Origin: G965230615 sp965230615
Lineage (GTDB): Bacteria; Pseudomonadota; Gammaproteobacteria; HTCC5015
NCBI GenBank assembly: GCA_965230615.1
Contig: OZ246012.1
Span: forward strand, 2,170,001 to 2,234,000
Direction of reading: 5' to 3'
Length of the DNA stretch: 64,000 nucleotides
In this document: positions 25,956 to 35,276 of the stretch, in pieces
How positions within the stretch are numbered: the stretch's first letter is position 1
How the letters are laid out: the number at the start of each line of letters is the position of its first letter
Made by a program: the position numbers and the translations under genes
Notes under the pieces: model-generated
The model's database searches: none
What the model was told of the DNA's origin: nothing
What the model saw: only the letters and a program-made list of their open reading frames with translations

Positions 25956-26945
25956 ATGATTAGAACAGCCGCTCGTAATGACAAGCGTTTAATTTTATTT
26001 TTTAGCTTATTACTGATTGCATCAGCAACATTGGCAGATAATGCACTATATACCGTAAAGAAAGGTGATCGTCTTATTAGTATTCTGCAGGCGCATGGCT
26101 TTAAACCCAACCATAAAGATATATATCCCTTTGTTGCCAAGACTGTAGAACTCAATAAAGAGCACTTTGCAACAAGAAGCGCCGACTATTTAATCCCTGG
26201 CACTGAATTACGTTTGCCTGAAAACCCTTTTAAAAAGCCAGTTGCAGCACCCGAGCCCGTCCCTGCACCTCCCCCTAAACCAGAACCTGTGGCACCTGCC
26301 ACAATTGGTTATATAACCTTAGAGAAGGGTGAGGCTTATATTTATCGTAATAACGAAAAACAATTAACCAAAACTCAAAAAACACTATACGCAGGCGACA
26401 TCATTGAGACCAGTACCAACAGTATTGCTAATATTAATCTCATTGATGATTCGCAATTTAATCTTGGGCCTGCAACTAAGTTTGAAATCGTCAACTATCA
26501 TTTCCCTAAAAACTCTGCTGATAGCAATATTGATCAAAATAAAAAAAATATATCAATCACACATTTATTCCATGGCGCTGTCAAATCAATCACTGGCTTA
26601 ATCGGCAAAAAAGACAAAAAGGCTTATCAGTTCTCTACACCAATAGCGACCATTGGTATTCGTGGCACTGAGTTTATTACACGTTTCTGCCAAGGTAATT
26701 ATTGTGGTGATTTATCGGGCACTTCCGTTGCAGTTATTCAAGGCAGCATTAATCTTAAAAATGACACTCATGAGGCAAGCTTAGAAAAAGGTGAGTTTTC
26801 TCAGTTAGAAGATAAAACCAGCAAAATTATCAAAACGGCTATCCCTGAAGGCTTTTTAGATTTAGAACGTGACACGACGAGTCTTGAGGTTAACAAGTCA
26901 TTCTGGCAATGGCTGATTGATATATTCAAGCGTTTTACTCATTAG
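25956..26945 (+). CDS. Secreted LysM-FecR domain protein
   Basis: The protein has 329 residues with a signal peptide (LILFFSLLLIASATLA). Residues 30-90 form a LysM-like domain (LYTVKKGDRLISILQ, then LIPGTELRLPE). A Pro-rich linker follows (VAAPEPVPAPPPKPEPVAP). The rest is a FecR-type beta domain (GDIIETSTNSIANINLIDDSQFNLGP, then STPIATIGIRGTEFITRF). Stand-alone periplasmic FecR/LysM proteins occur with adhesin, surface-layer and caspase-like loci, and are distinct from the FecR anti-sigma receptor: there is no N-terminal anti-sigma domain and no sigma-factor gene nearby. It probably acts at the cell wall. A strong bidirectional terminator follows. Confidence 0.88.
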   Translation: MIRTAARNDKRLILFFSLLLIASATLADNALYTVKKGDRLISILQAHGFKPNHKDIYPFVAKTVELNKEHFATRSADYLIPGTELRLPENPFKKPVAAPEPVPAPPPKPEPVAPATIGYITLEKGEAYIYRNNEKQLTKTQKTLYAGDIIETSTNSIANINLIDDSQFNLGPATKFEIVNYHFPKNSADSNIDQNKKNISITHLFHGAVKSITGLIGKKDKKAYQFSTPIATIGIRGTEFITRFCQGNYCGDLSGTSVAVIQGSINLKNDTHEASLEKGEFSQLEDKTSKIIKTAIPEGFLDLERDTTSLEVNKSFWQWLIDIFKRFTH

Positions 26946-26998
26946 TGCTCGCCTCATCACAAGCCGCCTCTCAACATCGCTGACAATCATTATGACAA

Positions 26999-27032
26999 GC
27001 AGTATTCAGTTTAGTATTAAACTGAATACTGC
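26999..27032. terminator. Bidirectional terminator
   Basis: A perfect 15-bp stem, GCAGTATTCAGTTTA (26999-27013) with TAAACTGAATACTGC (27018-27032), has a GTAT loop and a T-rich flank. It lies between the convergent FecR and CTERM-protein genes. Confidence 0.9.
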
Positions 27033-27047
27033 TCTTTTAGAATGACA

Positions 27048-27644
27048 CTATGCTTTTTTCTGCCACCAAAGCACAAAGCCAGTAATACCTAACGCGGTCA
27101 ACAGCAGTGTTAAAACAGGCAATGGGACTTGTTGCTGTGGTATCGGCGCCATACTTGCAGTAGAGGCGCGCGTATAAGCAAATGTTCCACTACCCCCCAT
27201 ACCCCATTGCGTAAAGGTAATATCGATATATATATCATCCGCAACAAGGTGCACAACACCTGGACGATCAATAATATTCGATAATAAATTATTCATACCA
27301 CCCAACGCTGTTCGCCAATCTGAGAAGTTGAGCTGGGCAAAGTCGGGCGCACTAATATTCTGAGGATTACCTTGCAAACCTGCAAAAGCCCATCGGGTTC
27401 TTTGCGGACTAACATCCTGCAGATAAGCCGTTTCTGCTCCTGGGGCTATATTATAAATTCCTCCGGTAAAATCTCGTGTTATCCAGACATTAGATGTTAT
27501 GCGATCCTGATTAGCCGGTACTGTCGGCGAGCCAGCTGCCTTCACAAAATTAATAGTATCTTCTGTCCAAACCTGCTGCGCCAGACAGGCATTGTTAAAC
27601 AACAATAGAAAAAATAGCTTGATAGATAATAATCGCATTCCCAT
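27048..27644 (-). CDS. Secreted protein with CTERM-type sorting tail
   Basis: The protein has 198 residues: a signal peptide (LFFLLLFNNACLAQ), then about 140 residues of unknown beta-rich sequence. It ends in a tripartite tail: PIPQQQVPLP, a hydrophobic helix (VLTLLLTALGITGFVLWW) and a basic QKKA end. This is the layout of PEP-CTERM/IPTL-CTERM/VPEP sorting signals that exosortase-type enzymes cleave, but the motif before the helix is not a clean match to any class. No exosortase gene is in the window. Function is unknown. The PPK2 gene lies 100 bp upstream on the same strand. Confidence 0.78.
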   Translation of the reverse strand: MGMRLLSIKLFFLLLFNNACLAQQVWTEDTINFVKAAGSPTVPANQDRITSNVWITRDFTGGIYNIAPGAETAYLQDVSPQRTRWAFAGLQGNPQNISAPDFAQLNFSDWRTALGGMNNLLSNIIDRPGVVHLVADDIYIDITFTQWGMGGSGTFAYTRASTASMAPIPQQQVPLPVLTLLLTALGITGFVLWWQKKA

Positions 27645-27744
27645 CTCCTGAAAAATTTTTTAATGGGATAACGATCACAGCCTAGCGTGACGTAGTCATA
27701 ACAACATTATGACTAATTAATGGCAGAAATACGGCGCTTAAGAC

Positions 27745-28578
27745 TTAGGGCTTATTCTCAAGGGTAATACCCAGAATCGCCTCGGCATCTGCGACAACTT
27801 GCTTATTTATCGGTGGTGGTTCAATGCTGACCTGCTCAGATAAACCTTGCACAATAGCCTTTAATACCTCAACTCGTGCGAACCATTTATGGTTCGCAGC
27901 AATAAGGTGCCAAGCAGTCTGTGTAGTTGAGGTATAACGTAACATATCATCAATTGCCACTTCATAATCGGGCCACTTTTCCCGATTACGAATATCCTCA
28001 CTGGTAAGCTTCCAGCGCTTATAGGGATTATTTAAACGCTCAGAAAAACGCTTTAGCTGCTCTGCCGGAGTTATATGTAAAAACAACTTAATAATGCGAG
28101 CACCATCATCGATGAGCTGCCGCTCAAACTCATTAATTTCTTGATAAGCCCTTTGCCATTGCTGATCATCAGCAAAGCCCTCAACCCGCTCGACCAAAAC
28201 CCGGCCATAGTAGGAGCGGTCAAAGATTGCTAATTTACCCGGCGGTGGCAAACGCGTTTGAAAACGATATAAGTAGTGCCGCCCTTGCTCATCAGCTGTC
28301 GGTGCAGCAATGGGATATACATCATAGCCGCGCGGGTCGAGTTTCTCAGTTAATCGCCGAATTGCACCACCTTTGCCACTCGCATCCCATCCTTCGAATA
28401 CGATAATAGCTCGTCGCCCCTGATGATAGTAAGATTGTTGCACCTTAATTAAGGTTTTTTGCAAGTCCTCAAGTTGCTTCTGATAGTCTTTCTTGCTCGA
28501 CAATATACATTGATCAAAATCAACTTGGGCTAACTGAGGTGGCTTATCACTACAGATTATTGCAGAAGGTTTATGCAT
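27745..28578 (-). CDS. ppk2: Polyphosphate kinase 2 family protein
   Basis: The protein has 277 residues with the PPK2 signature: Walker A FEGWDASGKGGAIRRL, the lid region with LDPRGYDVYPIAAPT, and Walker B IFDRSYYGRVLVERVEG. PPK2 enzymes transfer phosphate between inorganic polyphosphate and nucleotides (GDP/ADP or NMP) in the cytoplasm. Single-domain size fits classes I or III; the subclass is not decided from sequence alone. It is divergent from the ASPIC lipoprotein gene across about 300 bp in which no specific element was recognised. Confidence 0.94.
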   Translation of the reverse strand: MHKPSAIICSDKPPQLAQVDFDQCILSSKKDYQKQLEDLQKTLIKVQQSYYHQGRRAIIVFEGWDASGKGGAIRRLTEKLDPRGYDVYPIAAPTADEQGRHYLYRFQTRLPPPGKLAIFDRSYYGRVLVERVEGFADDQQWQRAYQEINEFERQLIDDGARIIKLFLHITPAEQLKRFSERLNNPYKRWKLTSEDIRNREKWPDYEVAIDDMLRYTSTTQTAWHLIAANHKWFARVEVLKAIVQGLSEQVSIEPPPINKQVVADAEAILGITLENKP

Positions 28579-28876
28579 GGTTTTTCTATTATCGATAAAA
28601 GTGAAATTTACAATGACATGCTAACAAAAATAATTTGGAATCGCACATAGAACCCCAGTTTTTTTAACATTCACTTTTAAGAATTTTACATAGCATATTG
28701 CATTAAAACCGTTTATCTCTAAAGCACTACCCTTAATAAACTTAAGGTTTCTCACTGAACACAGAAGCTGATAAGGTCACTTTATGCAGTATTTCTCATT
28801 ATTTTTCTTATAAAAACTTACAATAAACAATGTACCACAGGGCTTTCTCAGCAAAACAAATAAGGGGCAACACGTA

Positions 28877-30601
28877 ATGAAATGGTGGCTAATATTATTC
28901 CTTGGTATAACGCTGCAAGCTTGTAGCAACTCAAGCGATGACACAGACTCTGATGTTACGGGTAGTACTGGCGATACTGCAGACAGCAGTACAAATAACA
29001 ATGATAGCAGTAATGACGATGATAACGATCAAGGCTCAAATACTATCTTCGAAGCGGCTTTTTTATGGCGTCCATTACAACTTGATGCGGCCATTGACCT
29101 GGGTTTTGTCGCCGAAGCTATTCCAGACGATCAACAAATAATGGCTGGCGCGGTTACCTTTACCGAAGTCGGTGATCAACTTGGCTTAGGCTCATCACAA
29201 GCCGGTGGTAATTCTCACGGTGTTGGCGTAGGCTTTGTTGATATCGATAATGATGGCTGGGAAGATATTATTGTTGCCAATGGACACGGTGCTGCTAATT
29301 GGAACTCCGCGCTTTATCGTAACAACCAGGGTACCTTTGAAGACATTAGCAGTGATTCCGGTGTAGCCGCTATTTTAGATGGCCTGGACACTTACTCGGT
29401 CGCCGCAGCTGATTATGATGGTGATGGCGATTTAGATATTCATATTACCGCTCACCCTCAAGACATTCTTATGCAAAACCAGGGGGACGGCACCTTTATT
29501 GATGCCACCAGCATCGCAGGACTTGGCGGCCCTAACTCATCACCTGATAGCAGCGGCTCAAGTAAAATTGCCGCCTTTGGCGATTACAATGGTGATGGCT
29601 GGCTGGACTTAGCCGTTGCCTCCAGTACATTCGATAGTAATAGCATTCCCAATGGCTATTTGATGCGCAATAATGGCGACGGCACTTTTGCCGATGTTAC
29701 CCAGGCGAGTAACTTCTTTGCATCTTCTGAAGGCAACCCCTGCGCTGTTATGTGGTCGGATTATAATGCCGATGGCCATCAGGATATCTGGATTTGGAAC
29801 GACCGTGGCAATGCTGTTAGTAATCGTGTTTTATTGCAAAATCAAAATGGTCAAACATTTACAAATGTAGCGAGCACAGTTGGCGCTACTTGGCAGGTTG
29901 GCCATCCAATGGGTATTGATGGCGCTGATGCCGATCATGATGGTTATATGGATTACTATGTATCTAATATCGGTAACATCTTTATGCATAACCAGCAAAA
30001 TAACACCTTTAACGAAATTGCCAATAACTCAGGCACAAGCGGTGATTTTGGCTGGGGCCTGGGTTTTGAAGATTTCAATGCTGATAGCTGGTCTGATATC
30101 TTTGTTGCGCAAGAAGATGACCTGGACTACTTGAGCTTCACCAACACAGGCCAATCACCACTTGCATTTACGCAAAGTAATTGGCAACACTCAGCCGTTG
30201 GCAACGGTCATAATGTCGCTGTCGCATTTGCCGACTTTGACCATAATGGTTCTGTTGATGTTGTCACAGCCTCCACAAGTGGCAGCCGCTTAAACTTATT
30301 TCGTAATGACACCAATCGTGGCAGTAATCGCTGGCTAGAAGTGCGCGTACCACAAACACCCGGTACTGGCGAACGTGGCGGCGTTAGTGGTCGTGTGGTG
30401 GTAAAAACCGGAGAGCTAATACAATTTAGAGACCTAACAGCAGGCGCAAGTCGTGCCTCCCAAAATGCCAGCAGTGTCCGGTTTGGGCTTGGTCAGTGGA
30501 CGGGCGCTGAATGGGTTGCAGTATTATGGCCTGATGGACGTCAGACTATTGTCCGCGGTGTCGAAGGCAATCAAGTATTCGCAATGCCGACAAGCCCCTA
30601 G
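28877..30601 (+). CDS. FG-GAP/VCBS-repeat lipoprotein with ASPIC/UnbV domain (CRTAC1-like)
   Basis: The protein has 574 residues. The signal ends in a good lipobox (LQAC, Cys at 16), followed by an Asp/Ser/Asn-rich spacer typical of surface lipoproteins. Repeated DxDxDGxxD calcium-loop motifs (VDIDNDGWEDI, DYDGDGDLDI, DYNGDGWLDL, DADHDGYMDY, DFDHNGSVDV) mark an FG-GAP beta-propeller. The last 95 residues are an ASPIC/UnbV domain (SNRWLEVRV, then RFGLGQWTGAEWVAVLWPDG). Such proteins bind ligands or other surface proteins; no enzymatic activity is known for most. A terminator follows at once, so it is a single-gene unit. Confidence 0.93.
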   Translation: MKWWLILFLGITLQACSNSSDDTDSDVTGSTGDTADSSTNNNDSSNDDDNDQGSNTIFEAAFLWRPLQLDAAIDLGFVAEAIPDDQQIMAGAVTFTEVGDQLGLGSSQAGGNSHGVGVGFVDIDNDGWEDIIVANGHGAANWNSALYRNNQGTFEDISSDSGVAAILDGLDTYSVAAADYDGDGDLDIHITAHPQDILMQNQGDGTFIDATSIAGLGGPNSSPDSSGSSKIAAFGDYNGDGWLDLAVASSTFDSNSIPNGYLMRNNGDGTFADVTQASNFFASSEGNPCAVMWSDYNADGHQDIWIWNDRGNAVSNRVLLQNQNGQTFTNVASTVGATWQVGHPMGIDGADADHDGYMDYYVSNIGNIFMHNQQNNTFNEIANNSGTSGDFGWGLGFEDFNADSWSDIFVAQEDDLDYLSFTNTGQSPLAFTQSNWQHSAVGNGHNVAVAFADFDHNGSVDVVTASTSGSRLNLFRNDTNRGSNRWLEVRVPQTPGTGERGGVSGRVVVKTGELIQFRDLTAGASRASQNASSVRFGLGQWTGAEWVAVLWPDGRQTIVRGVEGNQVFAMPTSP

Positions 30602-30632
30602 CGTTTGCGATTAGTAGACTGACATGGCTTAG

Positions 30633-30673
30633 GCATGCTGTTATTTATCGCGCAATGTAAAATAACAGCATGC
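30633..30673. terminator. Bidirectional terminator
   Basis: A perfect 14-bp stem, GCATGCTGTTATTT (30633-30646) with AAATAACAGCATGC (30660-30673), has a 13-base loop. It lies between the convergent ASPIC lipoprotein and RNase Z genes. The A/T-rich stem edge supplies the U-run in either direction. Confidence 0.85.
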
Positions 30674-30688
30674 ACTGCAATACGTTTA

Positions 30689-31651
30689 TCACTTACGTTG
30701 CAACACACCTTCAGCATCAAGGCAAAAAGTGTCAAAATCATTCGCTAAAAACAAGTTACCTTTATAATATTGCTGTGCCTCAGCATAAATACTGTCAATA
30801 CTATATCCATCATCATTCTTCTCTTTATAACGCGGGCTAAAATGCGTTAATACAAGATTATCAATACCGACTGATTCAGAAAATTGCGCGACTCTTTTCG
30901 CTGAGCTATGTTGTGGCCCAGAACCAACCTGCAGAAGAACATCTTCGGTATAGGTTGCTTCATGCACAAGCACCTTGCTTGTCTTAGCCGCCTCTGCCAA
31001 TAACTCAGGTGAGTCATTATCACCTGCAATGATAATCTTACGCGCGGTATTTGCTGTTAGTTGATAATCACTGCCTAATACTTCTCGCCCATCCGGTAAA
31101 ACAACACTAAGGCCTTTTTGCAGTTGCCCCCAGGCAGGGCCAGATGGAATATTATCCTGCTTAAGTTTAGTAATATTGAGTTTGCTTGGCAGCTTATTCT
31201 CTACAAAAGCATACGCAAAGGAAGGCACTCTATGCGATAAAGCAAGCGCTTCAATATCAAAGGCTTTGCCTACAATACCGTCTGATAATGATTCAACATC
31301 AATAAACTCAATATCATAAGACAAGCGAAGTTGCGTTGCCTCTTGCAAGACAGAAAAAAAGGTCTCTACACCTGCAGGTGCGACAATCTTTAAAGGTTCC
31401 GTTCTACCTGCCATTGCGGCACTGGCCAGCAAACCGGGCAAACCATAACAGTGATCACCATGCACATGAGTAATAAAAATGATTTGTAATTTATTTAATG
31501 ACAAGCCCATGCGCATTAACTGATGCTGGGTTCCTTCACCGCAATCCACTAAATACCAATATTTAGAATGCTGCTGTCGCAATGCGATTGCAGAGACATT
31601 CCTGGTTTTAGTCGGCGTACCAGAAGAGGTACCTAAAAATAAAATTTCCAT
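30689..31651 (-). CDS. rnz: Ribonuclease Z
   Basis: The protein has 320 residues, the usual size of the short form. It has the N-terminal FLGTSSGTPTKTRN, the zinc motif HVHGDHCYGLPG (HxHxDH), a HEATY motif in the middle and LTHFSPRY near the end. The enzyme removes 3' extensions from tRNA precursors lacking an encoded CCA and can act as RNase BN. It lies 34 bases after the CPBP protease gene on the same strand, so the two may be cotranscribed. Confidence 0.96.
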   Translation of the reverse strand: MEILFLGTSSGTPTKTRNVSAIALRQQHSKYWYLVDCGEGTQHQLMRMGLSLNKLQIIFITHVHGDHCYGLPGLLASAAMAGRTEPLKIVAPAGVETFFSVLQEATQLRLSYDIEFIDVESLSDGIVGKAFDIEALALSHRVPSFAYAFVENKLPSKLNITKLKQDNIPSGPAWGQLQKGLSVVLPDGREVLGSDYQLTANTARKIIIAGDNDSPELLAEAAKTSKVLVHEATYTEDVLLQVGSGPQHSSAKRVAQFSESVGIDNLVLTHFSPRYKEKNDDGYSIDSIYAEAQQYYKGNLFLANDFDTFCLDAEGVLQRK

Positions 31652-31685
31652 ACCAGTAACCTTATTACGAATACGTTCATATCGC

Positions 31686-32480
31686 TTAAAACCGCTTGGT
31701 CTGCCTGAATATTAAATACAGACAATAAACACCCGCAACCGAAATGCCTAATGAGAAAACCGTCGCTAGCTTACTGTTATTTAGCGGCACGCTATTAACT
31801 GTCATCCAAAAAGCACCTGAATTGTATATAGCATGCGCAATGATACTTGGCCAAAGCGATTGGGTTCGCACAAACAGCCACGCTGAAAATACACCCAATA
31901 TAAATGCAACGGGTATCTGATATATATTCAGATGCGCCAAGGCGAATAAAATCGCAGAAAGTAAAATAGCGGTATGACTTGAATAGCACGCTAAAAAGCC
32001 TCTTAAAATAATACCTCTGAACAACATTTCTTCAATCAAAGGCGCAATAACACAAATCGTGATAAAGGCATCCCATCCCGGCTGCATCGATTGCTCTAAT
32101 ACCTGCAAACTTATTTCGTCAGCAGGGAAAAAAGAGGCAATAAAATAAGCCAAGTCAATGACCCACCATAGTGCAGCAAGACATATCAGCATAATCGGTA
32201 GGACTAAGACTGTAATTGTCCCCATAATACTGTTGGGTGAGGCGTGAAATAAGTCAGCATAAGGCATTGCCGACAGGTGCATAAAAATCGAAAATACTAA
32301 TCCATGAGCCAGCACTACCAAAATGCCACTGCGCGCGATAAAGGATTGAAACTCAAGCCCTAAAGAAGAGAGTAGCGCATCAAATAGAATATCCAGGATA
32401 AATACTGCCGCCAGAATAAATATGGCGCCCCAAAAATCTGGCAAATAATTATATTGCTTCATAAGCTTATCAATTGCCAC
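31686..32480 (-). CDS. CPBP-family intramembrane metalloprotease
   Basis: The protein has 264 residues and is polytopic with about seven hydrophobic segments. The family glutamates are in EEMLFRGIILRGF, and later conserved motifs are ALAHLNIYQIPVAFILGVFSAWLF and IIAHAIYNSGAF, whose His ligands complete the site. Relatives include type II CAAX proteases and bacteriocin-immunity proteins. The substrate is unknown. It is divergent from the two-component regulator with 393 bp between. Confidence 0.92.
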   Translation of the reverse strand: MAIDKLMKQYNYLPDFWGAIFILAAVFILDILFDALLSSLGLEFQSFIARSGILVVLAHGLVFSIFMHLSAMPYADLFHASPNSIMGTITVLVLPIMLICLAALWWVIDLAYFIASFFPADEISLQVLEQSMQPGWDAFITICVIAPLIEEMLFRGIILRGFLACYSSHTAILLSAILFALAHLNIYQIPVAFILGVFSAWLFVRTQSLWPSIIAHAIYNSGAFWMTVNSVPLNNSKLATVFSLGISVAGVYCLYLIFRQTKRF

Positions 32481-32789
32481 CCTTCCAATATCCTTAGCCT
32501 GCCCCTGAACAACGCCTTATCGCGATTTCTAAGGTAAACGCTTTGACTTTACTCCTGCGTACCTCTGAGGTGCCGATTTTCTTATTATTTTCAACAAAAT
32601 CATAGCCTCTTGACAACAATATTTGCGACTTTTCCCGCCGTTTTTTTGTCACAACGACAATCACTCAGATTATAGCGTTACAGCAATACCGTATAGCACG
32701 AGACCAGCCCTGCCCGCTGACAGCAAACTGTGATATTGATCAAAAATTAGCATTTTAACAGCCAGCGCTGAGCATATAAGTCAAATATA

Positions 32790-32810
32790 AAGGTGAGTAG
32801 AAAGTGAAAA
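32790..32810 (+). promoter_or_regulatory. Putative regulator-binding motif upstream of the two-component operon
   Basis: AAGGTGAGTAGAAAGTGAAAA contains two GTGA half-sites 11 bases apart, one DNA turn, as OmpR-family regulators use. It lies about 64 bases before the regulator start. TATAAT-like bases (about 32830-32835) follow. A 20/21 identical copy lies upstream of the GH26-like gene (36962-36982). The rest of the 32481-32873 gap shows nothing else that I can name. Confidence 0.5.
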
Positions 32811-32873
32811 ATAATAACAACGACAGCGTATAATACGACTATATTACTCTATTTAAACAATAGGTTAAGCCTT

Positions 32874-33542
32874 ATGCTAGCCCTGATTATTGAAGACAAC
32901 CGCGACTTAGCCGCCAATATTATCGACTACCTCGAACTGGAGTCAATCGACTGCGATTATGCTGAACGTGGTGACCATGGCCTAACGCTGGCTGAGAAAA
33001 ATCATTATGATGTTATCGTGCTTGATATTATGCTACCTGGCATGGATGGTCTGTCAGTATGCGATGCCTTGCGCTCACGTAATATACATACCCCTGTTTT
33101 AATGTTGACCGCACGAGACACATTGGAAGATAAGCTAAGTGGCTTTCGCAAAGGTGCTGATGATTACCTGATCAAACCTTTTGAGCTGGCTGAATTAGCC
33201 GCACGCATCCAAGTCCTTAGCAAACGCGTGGCACCTGCCAGTTCCAACAGTTTGCAAATCGCTGACCTGAAAGTTGAAATTGACAGCCATACTGTGACAC
33301 GCGCTGATAAAGAAATTCAGCTAACACCAGCCTGCTGGAAAATATTATTAGCATTAATGCAGGCCAGCCCTACCGTATTATCCAAACAAAAGCTTGAGCA
33401 TTTGTTATGGGAAGATCAGCCACCTGACTCAGAGGCCTTAAAGTCGCACTTATATAATTTGCGCAAAATGATCGATAAGGGCTTTGACAAACCACTGTTG
33501 CATACCATCCGCGGCATTGGTGTTGTCATAAAAGATGATTAG
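32874..33542 (+). CDS. OmpR-family response regulator
   Basis: The protein has 222 residues. The receiver domain has the acidic pair in EDNRD, phosphoacceptor Asp51 (VIVLDIMLPGMDG), the Thr in MLTARDT and the Lys in LIKPFE. The C-terminal winged helix has QLTPACWKILLALMQ and HLYNLRKMIDKGFDKPLLHTIRGIGV. The histidine-kinase gene follows after 56 bases. Probable targets are its own promoter and the GH26-like gene, based on the shared motif. Confidence 0.95.
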   Translation: MLALIIEDNRDLAANIIDYLELESIDCDYAERGDHGLTLAEKNHYDVIVLDIMLPGMDGLSVCDALRSRNIHTPVLMLTARDTLEDKLSGFRKGADDYLIKPFELAELAARIQVLSKRVAPASSNSLQIADLKVEIDSHTVTRADKEIQLTPACWKILLALMQASPTVLSKQKLEHLLWEDQPPDSEALKSHLYNLRKMIDKGFDKPLLHTIRGIGVVIKDD

Positions 33543-33598
33543 CCGGCCTACCGAGCCTTTTAACGAATAAAACCACCTAGCTTAATGATAACGCGAAT

Positions 33599-34876
33599 AT
33601 GAGCCACTCCCTTAGATCCCGCTTTCGACTAAACTTACTGGCCATTGCTGCCATCTTACTCGCTGGCTACACTTTCTCAGTCTACACCTTTTACTATATA
33701 GGCCTAACAGATTCCAATCTCGGTACATTACTACGTGAAGCAGAAGGATATGTAGAAGCAAGAGCCAAAAACCCTGAGGCACCGTTACCTGCTAGCTATG
33801 CCCTGGAAAGCTACCTCAATGAAGATACGCTACCTGCACATGTACTGGCATTATTCCCTAAACAAAAACGCATACCTTATAAATTTTACGAGAAGTTTTC
33901 AGCAGAATATGGCCGACCTTCCGTATTTGGCTTTATGCTCTACCCTATCCCCAATAGCAATGAGACATTGCATATGTTTTATAGAATGCCTCTGGGGAAA
34001 TCATTGCCTTTTGGCCTAGGCATAATTCCTAAAATCTTGATCGTATCTGGGCTTATTACCGTATTTCTAGTCCTGTTTATGGCCAAGCGCATGCTTAAAC
34101 AAGTACTCAATCCGATTATGGCTATTACAAAATGGATAGAAAACTTACCCAACGATCAACCACCACCTAGATTACCTGATATTATCAAAACAGATGAAAT
34201 TGGTCAGGTTGGTCATAAGTTACGAGACTCGCTCTGTCGCATTCAGGACTCTAATACGCGCGAGAAAGCTTTTTTGCGTAATGTCAGCCACGAACTGAGA
34301 ACGCCTGTCGCTATTATCAAAAGCTCGGCAGAACTGATTAACAAACAGAACAACTATAGTAGCGAACAAGCAGCAACACTCAATCAGCGCATCTACCGAG
34401 CCAGCAACAATATGGAAGCGGTTATTGAAGCGATTTTATGGTTAGCTCGCGAAAACCGTGAAGAGATTCCAAAAATACATACCAACTTGGAAAGTATGGT
34501 CAGTGAATTAGTGAAACGTTATCAGCTTATCTACCCTGATAAATCATTCTCATTTGATATTGACAAGCAAAACAACAGCATGGAAATTACCATTGAGGCA
34601 ACTTTACTTAAAATCGCTATCGACAACCTTATTCGCAATGCTTTTCAATATTCCACACAGGATATCATGATACAGTTAGATCCTTCACGCATCATACTGC
34701 ATAATGCCTTTCATACTTATACTAGCGAAGGCAAGCAAAACCATGATTTCACAACAGGCGGCTTCGGCATCGGCCTGGCTTTAGTAAAACAAATTGCTGA
34801 TAGCACAGGATGGCAGTTTCATTTTGAAACAAGCGACAATAAAGCCAAAGCCGAGCTTATCTTTAACGCAGCTTAA
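33599..34876 (+). CDS. Sensor histidine kinase
   Basis: The protein has 425 residues. TM1 lies at about 13-33, a periplasmic domain of about 110 residues follows, TM2 lies at about 143-162, then a HAMP-like linker. The H-box is FLRNVSHELRTPVAI. The ATPase domain has an N-box LKIAIDNLIRNAFQYS and a G-box GGFGIGLALVKQI. The stretch between them is short, and the usual D-x-G-x-G (G1) box is missing or degenerate, which is unusual and may weaken ATP binding. It pairs with the upstream response regulator. The signal is unknown; regulation of a glycoside-hydrolase-like gene hints at a carbohydrate or envelope cue. Confidence 0.93.
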   Translation: MSHSLRSRFRLNLLAIAAILLAGYTFSVYTFYYIGLTDSNLGTLLREAEGYVEARAKNPEAPLPASYALESYLNEDTLPAHVLALFPKQKRIPYKFYEKFSAEYGRPSVFGFMLYPIPNSNETLHMFYRMPLGKSLPFGLGIIPKILIVSGLITVFLVLFMAKRMLKQVLNPIMAITKWIENLPNDQPPPRLPDIIKTDEIGQVGHKLRDSLCRIQDSNTREKAFLRNVSHELRTPVAIIKSSAELINKQNNYSSEQAATLNQRIYRASNNMEAVIEAILWLARENREEIPKIHTNLESMVSELVKRYQLIYPDKSFSFDIDKQNNSMEITIEATLLKIAIDNLIRNAFQYSTQDIMIQLDPSRIILHNAFHTYTSEGKQNHDFTTGGFGIGLALVKQIADSTGWQFHFETSDNKAKAELIFNAA

Positions 34877-35187
34877 AAGCTGCTTAAATCACTCGCAACA
34901 TATTACCAATATCATTATTACTCGTCTCTAGCAGACCAACACAAGTATTTGAACAAAGACAGCTATCACATATAGTCACTGTAGCTGACTATATAACTCA
35001 CTAAACTATCAAAAGCTAAGCTCCAAAAACCAGACCCAAGCACAATCTATTTACTCACTCTCAAGATACTTAACTGTTACCCAGTATTAGTATTCAGCTT
35101 CACCAAAACAGCCATCTACCGATAAGTAAAAGACTTTAGATACAGCTACTATTTTACCCAACCTTAATATATTGCTTTATTTATAGC
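34877..35187. other. Non-coding gap, no element recognised
   Basis: About 310 bp of AT-rich sequence between the histidine-kinase gene and the terminator of the convergent GH26-like gene. I see no convincing ORF, RNA structure or repeat in it. Confidence 0.5.
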
Positions 35188-35190
35188 CAA

Positions 35191-35222
35191 AAAAAATCCG
35201 AGATCAAGATGATCTCGGATTT
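35191..35222 (-). terminator. Rho-independent terminator of the GH26-like gene
   Basis: A perfect 12-bp stem, AAATCCGAGATC (35194-35205) with GATCTCGGATTT (35211-35222), has a five-base loop. On the minus strand it is followed by a U-run (the A-run at 35189-35196 on plus). It lies 55 bp past the minus-strand gene end. Confidence 0.92.
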
Positions 35223-35276
35223 AACATACTACTATTTATTATCTATTGTTAACTGCTTGCAATAAGCCTTTATTGC

